Assembly: GCF_005519465.1 (NCBI RefSeq)
Contig: NZ_CP027858.1
Span: 992,001-1,056,000, forward strand
Source of the DNA: Streptomyces clavuligerus
GTDB taxonomy: Bacteria; Actinomycetota; Actinomycetes; Streptomycetales; Streptomycetaceae
DNA length: 64,000 nucleotides
Direction: 5' to 3'
The notes beneath the pieces were generated by a model that was not told the DNA's origin, searched no databases, and worked only from the letters and a program-made list of their open reading frames with translations. The position numbers and the translations under genes were made by a program. Below, piece after piece: positions 16,049 to 24,756 of the stretch (its first letter is position 1; each line of letters begins with the position of its first letter).

Positions 16049-16154
16049 CCCGTACGAACCACCCCCGTCAGCGACGAAAACCCGCCCACGCCGACTGCTC
16101 CCCGGCCGCGTCCGAGCGACGTACCCGCCGGGGTTTACGAGAGGAACGCCCTCC

Positions 16155-17261
16155 GTGCCTGCCATCCGTACCACCCTGCGCCGCGGTGCCGTCTCCGCCG
16201 CCGTACTGCCCCTGCTGATCGGGGCGCTCGCCTCCTGCGGCTACGGTTCCGAGAAGGACGACGACTCCACCGCCCCCGCGGCCACCGGGAAGAAGCTCTC
16301 CGCCGACGCCGTGCGGCTCGGCTACTTCCCCAATCTGACCCACGCCACCGCCCTCGTCGGTGAGCAGGAGGGCATTCTCCAGAAGAAGCTGGGCGGCACC
16401 CTGCTGAAGTCCACCACCTTCAACGCGGGGCCGTCCGCGATCGAGGCGCTGAACGCGGGCTCGATCGACATCGGCTTCATCGGCCCCTCCCCCTCGATCA
16501 ACGGCTTCGCCAAGTCGAAGGGGAAGAATCTGCGGATCGTCGCGGGCTCCGCGTCCGGCGGGGTGAAGCTGGTCGTGAACCCGAAGAAGATCAAGACGCT
16601 GGAGGATCTTCGGGGCAAGCGGATCGCCACCCCCCAGCTCGGCAACACCCAGGACGTCGCGTTCCTCAACTGGATCGCGGAGAAGGGCTGGAAGACCGAC
16701 GCCCAGAGCGGCAAGGGCGATGTCCTCGTCGTCCGTACCGACAACAAGATCACCCCGGATGCCTACTCCTCCGGTTCGATCGACGGGGCCTGGGTGCCGG
16801 AGCCGACCGCGTCCAAGCTGGTCAGCCAGGGGGCGAAGGTCCTGCTCGACGAGACGGAGCTGTGGCCGGGCAAGCAGTTCGTGATCACCCATCTCATCGT
16901 GGCGCAGAAGTTCCTCAAGGAGCACCCGGACGTGGTCGAGGCCGTGGTGCGCGGCACGGTGGAGACCAACGCCTGGATCGGGGCCAACCCGGACCGGGCG
17001 AAGAAGTCGGCGAACGCCCGGCTGAAGGCGCTCACCGGCAAGCCGCTGCCCGCCGAGATCATCGACCCGGCGTGGCCGTCCATCCGGTTCACCGACGACC
17101 CGCTGGCCGCGACGCTCAAGACCCAGGCCGACCACGCGGTCCAGGCCGGTCTGCTGAAGCAGCCCGAACTGGCCGGGATCTACGACCTGACGATCCTCAA
17201 CAAGGTGCTGAAGGCGGCGGGCAGGCCCGAGGTGTCCGACGCCGGTCTCGGCATCCGCTGA
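16155..17261 (+). CDS. Sulfonate/organosulfur ABC transporter substrate-binding lipoprotein
   Basis: 368 aa. A signal peptide with lipobox LASC (Cys about residue 25) is followed by an Asp/Ser-rich linker. The binding fold is of the SsuA/TauA (NMT1-like) type: VRLGYFPNLTHATALVGEQEG, NAGPSAIEALNAGSIDIGFIGPSPSINGF and RGKRIATPQLGNTQDVAFLNW. The GTG at 16155 has GAGAGGAA about six bases upstream. Location after cysN and before a matching ATPase and permease points to import of aliphatic sulfonates or related sulfur sources; the exact ligand is not shown. Confidence 0.92.
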   Translation: MPAIRTTLRRGAVSAAVLPLLIGALASCGYGSEKDDDSTAPAATGKKLSADAVRLGYFPNLTHATALVGEQEGILQKKLGGTLLKSTTFNAGPSAIEALNAGSIDIGFIGPSPSINGFAKSKGKNLRIVAGSASGGVKLVVNPKKIKTLEDLRGKRIATPQLGNTQDVAFLNWIAEKGWKTDAQSGKGDVLVVRTDNKITPDAYSSGSIDGAWVPEPTASKLVSQGAKVLLDETELWPGKQFVITHLIVAQKFLKEHPDVVEAVVRGTVETNAWIGANPDRAKKSANARLKALTGKPLPAEIIDPAWPSIRFTDDPLAATLKTQADHAVQAGLLKQPELAGIYDLTILNKVLKAAGRPEVSDAGLGIR

Positions 17262-17387
17262 GCCCGCGCCCGTGTCCCGTTCACCGTCTTCCGTGTTCCC
17301 TCTTCCGCGCACGGCGTTCGCCGGTCCCCTGTCCGGCGGCGCCGAGAGCCCCGCAGCACCCACAGCACGTCCCAGGAGGTGACGACC

Positions 17388-18176
17388 ATGGCCACTGCCA
17401 CGAAGGACCAGGCCGAGGAGCGTACGACGGCCTCACCCGCCGCCCGGATCGAGCATGTCTCGAAGTCCTTCGCGACCCCGGCGGGACGGCAGCTCGTCCT
17501 CGACGACATCAGCCTCGATGTCGCCCCGGGCGAGTTCGTCACCCTGCTGGGGGCGTCGGGCTGCGGCAAGTCCACCCTGCTCAACCTGGTGGCGGGGCTC
17601 GACGCCCCCACCTCCGGGGCCATCACCACCCAGGGCAGACCCGCCCTGATGTTCCAGGAGCACGCGCTCTTCCCCTGGCTGACGGCGGGCAAGAACATCG
17701 AGCTGGCGCTGCGGCTGCGCGGCGTGCCCAAGGCGGAGCGGCGCCCGGAGGCCGAGCGGCTGCTCGAACTCGTGCGGCTCGGCGGCGCCCACCGCAAGCG
17801 GGTGCACGAGCTGTCGGGCGGTATGCGCCAGCGGGTCGCGCTCGCCCGCGCGCTGGCGCAGGACAGCCAACTCCTGCTGATGGACGAGCCGTTCGCGGCC
17901 CTGGACGCCATCACCCGGGACGTCCTGCACGAGGAGCTGACCCGGATCTGGCGCGAGACCCGGCTCTCCGTCCTCTTCGTCACCCACAACGTCCGCGAGG
18001 CGGTACGGCTGGCCGAGCGGGTGGTGCTGCTGTCCTCCCGGCCGGGCCGGATCGCCCGTGAGTGGACCGTCGGCATCGAACAGCCGCGCCGTATCGAGGA
18101 CGCGGCCGTCGCCGAACTGTCCATCGAGATCACCGAAGAACTCCGGGGGGAGATCCGCCGCCATGGCCAGAACTGA
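17388..18176 (+). CDS. Sulfonate-type ABC transporter ATP-binding protein
   Basis: 262 aa cytoplasmic ATPase. Walker A GASGCGKST, Q-loop FQEHALFPW, signature LSGGMRQRVALARAL, Walker B LLLMDEPFAALD and H-loop VTHNVREAV, in the SsuB/TauB style. The ATG at 17388 has AGGAGG eight bases upstream; a GTG at 17379 inside the Shine-Dalgarno is unlikely. It follows the binding protein after 126 bp and overlaps the permease start by 14 bp. It should power uptake of the ligand bound by the lipoprotein. Confidence 0.94.
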   Translation: MATATKDQAEERTTASPAARIEHVSKSFATPAGRQLVLDDISLDVAPGEFVTLLGASGCGKSTLLNLVAGLDAPTSGAITTQGRPALMFQEHALFPWLTAGKNIELALRLRGVPKAERRPEAERLLELVRLGGAHRKRVHELSGGMRQRVALARALAQDSQLLLMDEPFAALDAITRDVLHEELTRIWRETRLSVLFVTHNVREAVRLAERVVLLSSRPGRIAREWTVGIEQPRRIEDAAVAELSIEITEELRGEIRRHGQN

Positions 18177-19071
18177 GACCACCGACGACCCGGTCGCAAC
18201 GGGGAAGGCGTCGCACCACGACCTCGCCGGTCTGGAGGCCGGGCTCGACGCGCTGGAGACCGTGCCCGCGCAGCGCGCCCCGCTGCGGCAGGTACTCGTC
18301 CAGAAGGTGCTGCCGCCGCTGACGGCGGTGGCGCTGGTGCTCGTCGTCTGGCAGTTCCTGGTCTGGGCCGAGGTCGCCGACGAGGGCAGCCTGCCCGCGC
18401 CCGGCGCGGTCTGGGACAGCGTCCAGAACCTGTGGCTCCAGGGCTCCCTGTTCGAGATCGTCTGGACCAGCGTCTCCCGCGGTCTGCTGGGCTTCCTGCT
18501 GGCGCTCGCCATCGGGACCCCGCTGGGGCTGCTGGTCGCCCGGGTGACGTTCGTCCGGTCGGCGCTCGGCCCGATCCTCTCCGGTCTCCAGTCGCTGCCG
18601 TCGGTGGCCTGGGTGCCGCCCGCGGTGATCTGGCTGGGGCTGAACAACCAGATGATGTACGCGGTGATCCTGCTGGGCGCGGTGCCGTCCATCGCGAACG
18701 GGCTGGTCTCGGGCGTCGACCAGGTGCCGCCGCTCTTTCTGCGGGCGGGCCGCACCCTGGGGGCGACCGGGCTCAGGGGAACCTGGCACATCGTGATGCC
18801 CGCGGCGCTGCCCGGCTATGTGGCGGGGCTCAAGCAGGGCTGGGCGTTCTCCTGGCGCTCCCTCATGGCCGCCGAGATCATCGCCTCCTCGCCCGATCTG
18901 GGGCTGGGGCTGGGGCAGTTGCTGGAGAACGGGCGGAACAACTCCGACATGCCGGGGGTGTTCCTGGCGATCCTGCTGATCCTGGTGGTCGGCATCGCCA
19001 TCGATCTGCTGATCTTCAGTCCGCTGGAGCGCGCGGTGCTGCGCGGCCGGGGCCTGCTCGCCTCGTCGTGA
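18163..19071 (+). CDS. Sulfonate-type ABC transporter permease
   Basis: 302 aa. A 40-residue cytoplasmic N-terminus precedes about six membrane helices of the BPD_transp_1 type, beginning at VLPPLTAVALVLVVWQFLVW. The EAA-like loop is RAGRTLGATGLRGTWHIVMPAALPGYVAGLKQGW, which contacts the ATPase. ATG 18163 lies inside the end of the ATPase gene, so translation is coupled. It completes the transporter of the sulfur locus. Confidence 0.93.
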   Translation: MARTETTDDPVATGKASHHDLAGLEAGLDALETVPAQRAPLRQVLVQKVLPPLTAVALVLVVWQFLVWAEVADEGSLPAPGAVWDSVQNLWLQGSLFEIVWTSVSRGLLGFLLALAIGTPLGLLVARVTFVRSALGPILSGLQSLPSVAWVPPAVIWLGLNNQMMYAVILLGAVPSIANGLVSGVDQVPPLFLRAGRTLGATGLRGTWHIVMPAALPGYVAGLKQGWAFSWRSLMAAEIIASSPDLGLGLGQLLENGRNNSDMPGVFLAILLILVVGIAIDLLIFSPLERAVLRGRGLLASS

Positions 19072-19150
19072 CCACCGCGGCAGGCCGGGAACGGGGGTCC
19101 CGCACGGGGCCCCCGCTCCACTGACCCACCACCCGCCCGGCCTCTCGCCG

Positions 19151-19220
19151 CTCCTTTCCGTTCCTTTCCGTTCCTTTCCGTTCCTCCCCGTCCCGACCAC
19201 GAACCGTCCCGACCACGAAC
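19151..19220 (+). repeat. Two short tandem repeats before the chelatase gene
   Basis: Four copies of a 10-bp unit, TTCCTTTCCG with slight variation (19151-19190), are followed directly by about two copies of a 16-bp unit, TCCCGACCACGAACCG (19191-19220). They fill the leader just upstream of the sirohydrochlorin chelatase start and are pyrimidine-rich on the plus strand. Confidence 0.9.
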
Positions 19221-19236
19221 AGAGCTGAGCCGCATC

Positions 19237-19992
19237 ATGCGCCCTCCCGTCCTTCTGGCCGTCGCCCACGGCAGCCGCGACCCCCGGCACGCGGCCACCG
19301 TCCACGCCCTGCTGCGCCGGGCCCGCGCGCTGCGGCCGGGGCAGCGGATGGAGACGGCGTTCCTGGACTTCGACACGGCTTCGGTGCCCCGGGTCCTGGA
19401 GCGGCTGGCGGCGGCCGGGGCCGAGGAGGTCGTGGCGGTGCCGCTGCTGCTGACGCGGGCGTTCCACGCGAAGGCGGACCTTCCGGCGGTACTGCGGGAG
19501 GCCGGGGCCCGGCTGCCCCGGCTGAGCATCCGGCAGGCGGGGGTGCTCGGCCCCTCGCCGCTGTTGACGGCCGCCCTGGAACGGCGGCTGTGGGAAGCGG
19601 GGCTGCGCCCCCGCGACCGGCGCTCGACGGGCCTGGTCCTGGCCTCGGCGGGCTCCACCGACCCGGAGGCGATCGCGGTGATCGCTGACATGGCGCGGGA
19701 GCTGAGGCGCACCGGATGGTGCGCCGTGCGGCCCGCGTTCGCCTCCGCGTCCCCGCCACGCACCGACGTCGCGGTGCGCGCTCTGCGCGGGGACGGCTGC
19801 CCCCGGGTGGCGGTGGCCCCTCTGGTCATCGCCCCCGGCCGGCTGCCGGACCGGATCGCCGAGGGAGCCCGGGAGGCCGATGTCCTGGCCGGGGTCCTCG
19901 GCCCGGCTCCCGAGCTGGCGCGGCTGCTGCTGGCGCGGTACGACGAGGCCCGCGCCGCCGTCGGCCATGGGCCGCTGGCGATCCCGGCCTGA
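19237..19992 (+). CDS. Sirohydrochlorin chelatase (CbiX/SirB family)
   Basis: 251 aa, two tandem chelatase half-domains. The first has the metal-binding His in AVAHGSRDPRH (His 11) and a second in TRAFHAKADLPAVL. The second half starts with GLVLASAGSTDPEA, where the equivalent His is missing. The family inserts Fe (siroheme) or Co (cobalamin precursor) into sirohydrochlorin. Next to sulfite reductase, which needs siroheme, ferrochelatase action is the better guess. It is 165 bp after the permease, across the tandem repeats, and may be part of the same transcript. Confidence 0.9.
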   Translation: MRPPVLLAVAHGSRDPRHAATVHALLRRARALRPGQRMETAFLDFDTASVPRVLERLAAAGAEEVVAVPLLLTRAFHAKADLPAVLREAGARLPRLSIRQAGVLGPSPLLTAALERRLWEAGLRPRDRRSTGLVLASAGSTDPEAIAVIADMARELRRTGWCAVRPAFASASPPRTDVAVRALRGDGCPRVAVAPLVIAPGRLPDRIAEGAREADVLAGVLGPAPELARLLLARYDEARAAVGHGPLAIPA

Positions 19993-20169
19993 CCCCTCCC
20001 GCCCTCTCCCTCACATCCCCTCCCGCGGAGCCGTGGCCGGGGCCTCGGCCCGGCCGACCGGTCCCGCCCCCCTGACCTGTGCTGACCGGTCCCGGCAGTG
20101 ACAGGTCCGTGGCCGTACGGTGACAGGGACGGCGCGCGTGGGGCGCACCATCGAGGAAAGGAGGCCGGT

Positions 20170-20364
20170 ATGCCCTTTCACTTCCACAAGCGGATCACCC
20201 TGGTCCCCAAGCTGCTGCATCTGAACGTCGGCCCGCACGGCTGGTCGCTGACGCTCGGGGGGCGACGGGCGCATCTGACCCGGGACAGCCACGGACGGCA
20301 CGGTATGGCGGTCCGGCTGCCCGGCGGTTTCGTCTGGCGCCGACGCGTCCGGCGGCGGCGCTGA
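20170..20364 (+). CDS. Small basic protein, DUF4236-like
   Basis: 64 aa, rich in His and Arg, ending in an Arg cluster. The pattern MPFHFHKRITLVPKLLHLNV followed by GWSLTLGGRRAHLTRDSHGR resembles the short DUF4236 domain (F-R-K, L-N-hydrophobic-G-x-x-G, S-hydrophobic-G-G-R). The ATG at 20170 has GGAGG six bases upstream. Its function is unknown. It stands alone, 178 bp after the chelatase gene and convergent with the DUF1697 gene. Confidence 0.7.
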   Translation: MPFHFHKRITLVPKLLHLNVGPHGWSLTLGGRRAHLTRDSHGRHGMAVRLPGGFVWRRRVRRRR

Positions 20365-20419
20365 GGGACGACGGCCCACCGGGCGGTGTCCCCGTGCGAC
20401 GGCTCGCCGGGCGCTCGCG

Positions 20420-20968
20420 CTAGCGGGTCAGCTCGACCAGCTTGCGGACGGTGTTCCAATTACGGGAGGTGGCGACGAGCCCGGTGAGCAGCGCGGGCCG
20501 GGCGAGGACGTCCGCGAGCCTGCTGCGGCCCATCCCGTCCGGCGTGTGCAGATAGAGCGCGCGGTCCCCGAGGCGGAACTCCTCGGGGGCGAAGGCGGCC
20601 GGGTCGACGGCGGCGAAGCGCTCCGGGGTGACGGGCGCGGAGAAGTAGGTGATGTGGAGCTGCTTGGGCGCGAGGCCGTCGGCGTCGAAGGGGCAGGCCT
20701 CGGCGACGGCCCGCAGATACTCCCCGTCGCGCACCAGGCAGTCGACACGGAAGCCGAACCGCCGCTCGATGGCGTCCTCCAGGGCGGCGGTGATTTCCCG
20801 TTCGCCGCCCGCCGCCGCGGTGAAGGCGGCGTTGCCGCTCTGGAGATGGGTGACGACGGCGGTGTGCCCCAGGCCGGTGAGCACGTCGCGCAACGCGGCC
20901 ATGGGGACCCTGCGATGGCCGCCGACGTTGATGCCGCGCAGCAGGGCCGCGTACCTCAGGGTCGCCAT
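20420..20968 (-). CDS. DUF1697-family protein
   Basis: 182 aa. It starts with the family hallmark RYAALLRGINVGGHRRVPMAALRDVL, followed by HLQSGNAAFTA, RFGFRVDCLVRDG and the C-terminal RSRLADVL...ATSRNWNTVRKLVEL. The fold is known but the function is not. The ATG at 20968 has no Shine-Dalgarno, and a good -10 hexamer sits seven bases upstream, so the mRNA is probably leaderless. Confidence 0.92.
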   Translation of the reverse strand: MATLRYAALLRGINVGGHRRVPMAALRDVLTGLGHTAVVTHLQSGNAAFTAAAGGEREITAALEDAIERRFGFRVDCLVRDGEYLRAVAEACPFDADGLAPKQLHITYFSAPVTPERFAAVDPAAFAPEEFRLGDRALYLHTPDGMGRSRLADVLARPALLTGLVATSRNWNTVRKLVELTR

Positions 20969-20975
20969 GGTGATC

Positions 20976-20981
20976 AGTGTA
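20976..20981 (-). promoter_or_regulatory. -10 hexamer placed for a leaderless DUF1697 transcript
   Basis: TACACT on the minus strand, ending seven bases before the ATG at 20968. It matches the TANNNT consensus of the Streptomyces housekeeping sigma factor and would start transcription at or next to the start codon. Confidence 0.55.
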
Positions 20982-21135
20982 GGCGGCCCCGTGCCCCGTG
21001 GGGGAAGAGCACGGAGCCGCCGGGTGGCCCCCCGGGAGGGGGGAGTACCGGGGGACCGAGATGACCCTCACCCATCTGACGCGTGCAGTTCAAGCGCTCC
21101 GACCAGGTGTGATTTTTGCAACAAGGTTAAGTAAT

Positions 21136-21156
21136 GAAAAATCGACCATGGTCGAT
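21136..21156 (-). terminator. Palindrome with U-tract, likely terminator of the glycosyltransferase
   Basis: ATCGACCATGGTCGAT (21141-21156) is a perfect 16-bp palindrome. On the minus strand it is followed at once by TTTTTC, the form of an intrinsic terminator. It lies 115 bp past the glycosyltransferase stop. The rest of the 303-bp gap 20969-21271 is unusually AT-rich around 21105-21140 and has no convincing gene. It could also serve as an operator. Confidence 0.6.
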
Positions 21157-21271
21157 CAGAACGGACCCACGCGCTCAACCACCCTGCCGCACAAGGGATT
21201 TCAGGCGCATGGCCGGGAGATGAACCCGGGGTTTCGAGGCGGTGGCGGCACCCGGCCGACGCACAGGGGCT

Positions 21272-22480
21272 TCAGCCCGTCCGCGGCGGCAGCTCGGCCT
21301 CGATCAGATCGGCCGCCTGCCGGGTGCCGCCCTCCCGGGCCATCTCCCCGCCGATCCGGGCCAGCTCCCGGGCGACGGCGGGGTCGCCGACCAGGCCCAG
21401 CACCGCGTCCCGCAGCTCGGCGGCGGTCGCGGTGGCGGAGTCGAGCCGCCGGGCCACCCCCAGCCCCACCAGCATGTCGGCGTTGCCGAACTGGTCGACC
21501 GCCTGCGGGACCGCGACCATCGGCGTCGCCGTGGCCAGGCCCTCCTGACTGCCGCCCGCGCCCGCGTGGGTGATGAAGGCGTCCGCCTGCCGCAGGATCG
21601 AGAGCTGGGAGACCCAGCGGTGGACCTCGGCGTCGGCCGGGATCTCCCCCAGCTCCTCCGGGTCGACATGCTTGCCGATCTGGAGCACCAGATGCCAGCC
21701 CGGCAGCTCGCCGAACGCCTTCAGACACTGCCGGTAGAACTCGGGCACCTTGGTGAACGACGAGCCCAGCGAGACCAGGAGCACCTTCTCCGCACCGGGC
21801 GGACGCTCCCACTCCGGCTGCTCGGACCGCGGGCCCTGACAGGCTCCGACAAAGGTGAAGACCGACTCGTCCACCCGGTCCGCGTACGGCTGGAGCACCC
21901 GGGGGATCAGGACGATCCCGCGCCTCGGCCGGCCCACCAGATGGTCCGGGTCGGTGCCGGGCAGGCCGTTCCCGGCGAGCCAGGCCCGGAAGCGGGCGTA
22001 GTACGCCCTGCCCCGCTCGGACTCCTTCAGCTCCGCGAACATCGGGGCGGCGACTTCCTCCTCGTACCCCTCCCAGGGAACGAGATTGGGCCACAGGGAG
22101 ACCGACGGCACACCCCAGCGGTGGGCGAGGACCGGGGCGGGGTACGCGGTGATGTCATGGATGACCAGGTCGGGCTCGTCCCCCTGGAAGGCGTCGGCGA
22201 GCTGCGGCAGCACCTGCTCCGCGTCATGGAGGAACGGCTCGATGTTGTCGATCAGCTCGGTCCCCCAGGCGTCCGGGTCGTCCTCGGTCGGGAGCGTGGA
22301 CGTGTAGACGACCGGCCGTGCCCCGGTGGCGGCGACCCGGTCGGCGAAGGAGGCGGGGATGGCGTAGCTGACCCGGTGCCCACGCGCGACCAGCTCGCGC
22401 ACGACCTCCAGGCTCGGGTTCACATGCCCCGGGGCGGCGATGGAGAACATGGCGATATGGGCGGGCTGTCGTTCGTTCAT
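21272..22480 (-). CDS. Macrolide-type UDP-glycosyltransferase (GT1, MGT/OleD-like)
   Basis: 402 aa, GT-B fold. The N-terminal acceptor half starts [33 protein letters not shown], with His 19 in the position of the catalytic base. The C-terminal nucleotide-sugar half has [52 protein letters not shown], the GT1 donor motif. Closest in pattern to Streptomyces macrolide glycosyltransferases, which inactivate macrolides by glucosylation. The ATG at 22480 was chosen at the start of the fold. A promoter with a perfect palindrome in its spacer lies just upstream. The real acceptor is unknown. Confidence 0.9.
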   Translation of the reverse strand: MNERQPAHIAMFSIAAPGHVNPSLEVVRELVARGHRVSYAIPASFADRVAATGARPVVYTSTLPTEDDPDAWGTELIDNIEPFLHDAEQVLPQLADAFQGDEPDLVIHDITAYPAPVLAHRWGVPSVSLWPNLVPWEGYEEEVAAPMFAELKESERGRAYYARFRAWLAGNGLPGTDPDHLVGRPRRGIVLIPRVLQPYADRVDESVFTFVGACQGPRSEQPEWERPPGAEKVLLVSLGSSFTKVPEFYRQCLKAFGELPGWHLVLQIGKHVDPEELGEIPADAEVHRWVSQLSILRQADAFITHAGAGGSQEGLATATPMVAVPQAVDQFGNADMLVGLGVARRLDSATATAAELRDAVLGLVGDPAVARELARIGGEMAREGGTRQAADLIEAELPPRTG

Positions 22481-22489
22481 GAGTCCGAG

Positions 22490-22517
22490 GTTAAACGAGA
22501 CGATACGTATCGTGCAA
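22490..22517 (-). promoter_or_regulatory. Promoter of the glycosyltransferase with operator-like palindrome
   Basis: On the minus strand TTGCAC (22517-22512) and TTTAAC (22495-22490) make a -35/-10 pair with a 16-bp spacer. The perfect 14-bp palindrome ACGATACGTATCGT (22500-22513) fills the spacer. Such a site is typical for a TetR- or MarR-type repressor. No regulator gene lies beside it. Confidence 0.6.
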
Positions 22518-22618
22518 TTGATTTCGCCGAACTGTGGATCTTCGTGGCCCGGTCCGGGCCGGAGGGGACGGCCCCGGTCCGGCCCGGGAGGGGCAGACCC
22601 GGCCACGGGGCGCGGCGC

Positions 22619-23920
22619 TCAGCGCTGATAGCGGGCGAGCACCAGATTCCCGTCCTCCTCCAGCCGTTTCCTCAGCTCGTCGCGGTCGATCGCACCGCTG
22701 TAGTACTCCTGGTACGCGGGGGTCGCCACCTTGTCCTTCCACTCCGGGTAGCCCCGGACCGCCTGCGCGGGCGCGGACCGCAGATGGCGGGCGAGCGCGG
22801 CGCCGACGGCCCAGCCGTCCTCGGGTGTGCGCAGCGCGGGATGGGCCAGGGCCCGGGTCCCGGTCGGCAGCATCCAGTCGCCCCGGGCGAGGCGCACCAT
22901 GTTCGCGGGCCGCAGCAGGAAGGCGATGAACCGCGCGGCCTCCTTCTTGTACGGGGTGTCCTCGGCGATCGACAGCGTCTGCGGGCTGACCCCCTGTACC
23001 GGTCCGCCGGGCCCGGAGGGCGCGGGCAGCACCGTCCACGCGAAGCCCTCGGGCGCCTGCCGCGCGATCTGCTGGCGGTACGAGAAGCCCAGCGGCACCA
23101 TCGCGTACCGGCCGCCGAAGAAGCCGGGAAGGGTGTCCGAGCCCCCGACGCCCAGGGTGGTGCGGGAGGCGGTGCGGTCGGTGTTGACCTGGTCGTGGAT
23201 GATGCCGGGCACCAGGGCGTCCCCGTCGGTGAAACGGATCTGCACCTTTCCGCCGCCGTCGCGGTGGAAGAGCCGTCCGCCCGCCGACAGGCCGAGGTTG
23301 AGGGTGGCGGACACCGGTTCCCTGAGCGGCCACGCGACCGCGTACCGCCCTTCGCCCAGGTGGTCGGTGACGGTCCTGGCGACCTCCCGGAACTCCGGCC
23401 AGCTCCAGGGCCTGCGCACGGTGGGGACGCGCACCCCCGACCCCTCCAGCAGCTTCCGGTTGGCGATGATCACCCGGGGCTCCTGGAGGAAGGGGACGCC
23501 GTAGATCCCGCCGCCGAAGGTGGTCGTCTCCCAGGCGGCGGCCGGGATGTCGGCGGTGAGCTGCTCGGGCAGCAGCCCGCGCAGCTCCGCGAGGTGGCCT
23601 CCGTAGGCGAAGTCGGCGAGGTCGTCGGCGGCGTCATGGACGATGTCGGGGGCCTCGCCGCCCTCGAAGGAGGTCAGCAACTGGTCGTGGACGCTGTCCC
23701 AGCTCCCCTGGACATAGCGGATCTGGACGGCAGGGTTCCGTTCGTTCCACTCCCGGACCAGTGCCTTGGTGGCCGCGACGGACTCCCGTTGCCAGGCGAG
23801 GGAGTGGAAGCGCAGCTCGATCGTCCCGTCGGCCCGGCGGCGGGAGTCCTCGTCCGCGCAGCCGGTGAGCAGCAGGGCGAGGGCGAGGGCCGACCCGATG
23901 ACCGTCCGTGCCGTCCGCAT
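22619..23920 (-). CDS. Sugar ABC transporter substrate-binding lipoprotein
   Basis: 433 aa. Signal peptide with lipobox LLTGC (Cys about residue 21), then a family-1 extracellular solute-binding fold: ELRFHSLAWQRESVAATKALVREWNERNPAVQIRYV, PDIVHDAADDLADFAYGG, and a C-terminal region with SIAEDTPYKKEAARFIAFLL. It is the third gene of a minus-strand operon after two permeases; its ATG overlaps the stop of the second one. The ATPase is not encoded here, so a shared MsiK-type ATPase is likely. The sugar is not identifiable. Confidence 0.9.
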   Translation of the reverse strand: MRTARTVIGSALALALLLTGCADEDSRRRADGTIELRFHSLAWQRESVAATKALVREWNERNPAVQIRYVQGSWDSVHDQLLTSFEGGEAPDIVHDAADDLADFAYGGHLAELRGLLPEQLTADIPAAAWETTTFGGGIYGVPFLQEPRVIIANRKLLEGSGVRVPTVRRPWSWPEFREVARTVTDHLGEGRYAVAWPLREPVSATLNLGLSAGGRLFHRDGGGKVQIRFTDGDALVPGIIHDQVNTDRTASRTTLGVGGSDTLPGFFGGRYAMVPLGFSYRQQIARQAPEGFAWTVLPAPSGPGGPVQGVSPQTLSIAEDTPYKKEAARFIAFLLRPANMVRLARGDWMLPTGTRALAHPALRTPEDGWAVGAALARHLRSAPAQAVRGYPEWKDKVATPAYQEYYSGAIDRDELRKRLEEDGNLVLARYQR

Positions 23921-24756
23921 CAGGCCCGCACCGCCCCCGCCGCGATCCCGCTGGTGATCCGCCGCTGGATCACGGCGAAGACGACCAGCGAGGGAACCGT
24001 GGCCACCAGCGCGGCGGCGGCCAGCGGGCCGAGGTCCGCGACGCCCTCCGCGCCGATGAAGTGGGTGAGCACCACCGGCAGGGTCCGGCTCTCCGGGGTC
24101 TTGAGCAGGACCAGCGCGAAGAAGAACTCGTTCCAGGCGGTGATGAACGCGAACAGCGCGGTGGCGGCCAGACCGGGGGCGAGCAGCGGCGCGACGACCG
24201 AGACCAGGACCCGGACCCGGCCCGCGCCGTCGACGGCCGCCGCCTCCTCCAGCTCCGGGGGGATCGCGCGGACATGGCCGACGAGCATCCACAGGGCGAA
24301 GGGGAGCGCCCAGACCACATAGACCAGGATCAGCCCGGGGACGGAGTCGACGAGCCGCAGATTCCGCAGCAGCAGAAAGAGCGGGATGATCACCAGCGCG
24401 AAGGGGAACGCCTGGCTGACCACGACCCAGCCGGTGGCGGCGGTGGTGAGCGGGGTGCGCCGACGGGCCAGGACATAGGCCATCGGGGTGGCGATCAGCA
24501 CACAGATCAGGGCGGTCGACACGGCGGCGACCAGGCTGTTGCCCGCCGCCCGCAGCAGGGGCTGTTCCTCGAACGCCTGCCGGAAGTTGGCCAGGGTGGG
24601 GTCGCGGGGCAGCCAGGTGGGGTGGAGCGAGGCCAGCTCCCGGACGGGCTTGAAGGAGAGGGAGAGCAGCCAGAGGAAGGGGACGGTGAGGAAGACGAGA
24701 TAGCCGGTGAGCGCGAGGTACTGTCCGGCCCGCGCGGCCCGGCCGGTGCGGATCAT
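23920..24756 (-). CDS. Sugar ABC transporter permease (MalG type)
   Basis: 278 aa, six membrane helices. Starts with LALTGYLVFLTVPFLWLLSLSFKP and carries the EAA loop ELEEAAAVDGAGRVRVLVSVVAPLLAPGLAATALFAFITAWNEFFFAL, the CUT1 permease signature. Its ATG overlaps the stop of the upstream permease (ATGA) and its stop overlaps the start of the binding-protein gene, so all three are tightly coupled. Confidence 0.93.
   Translation of the reverse strand: MIRTGRAARAGQYLALTGYLVFLTVPFLWLLSLSFKPVRELASLHPTWLPRDPTLANFRQAFEEQPLLRAAGNSLVAAVSTALICVLIATPMAYVLARRRTPLTTAATGWVVVSQAFPFALVIIPLFLLLRNLRLVDSVPGLILVYVVWALPFALWMLVGHVRAIPPELEEAAAVDGAGRVRVLVSVVAPLLAPGLAATALFAFITAWNEFFFALVLLKTPESRTLPVVLTHFIGAEGVADLGPLAAAALVATVPSLVVFAVIQRRITSGIAAGAVRA

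Noticed and set aside
21134..21223. 29-aa ORF MKNRPWSIRTDPRAQPPC... with AAGG seven bases upstream
   Set aside because: Codon use is unlike the neighbours (many A or T third positions), it overlaps the palindrome that works well as a minus-strand terminator, and no family is recognised.
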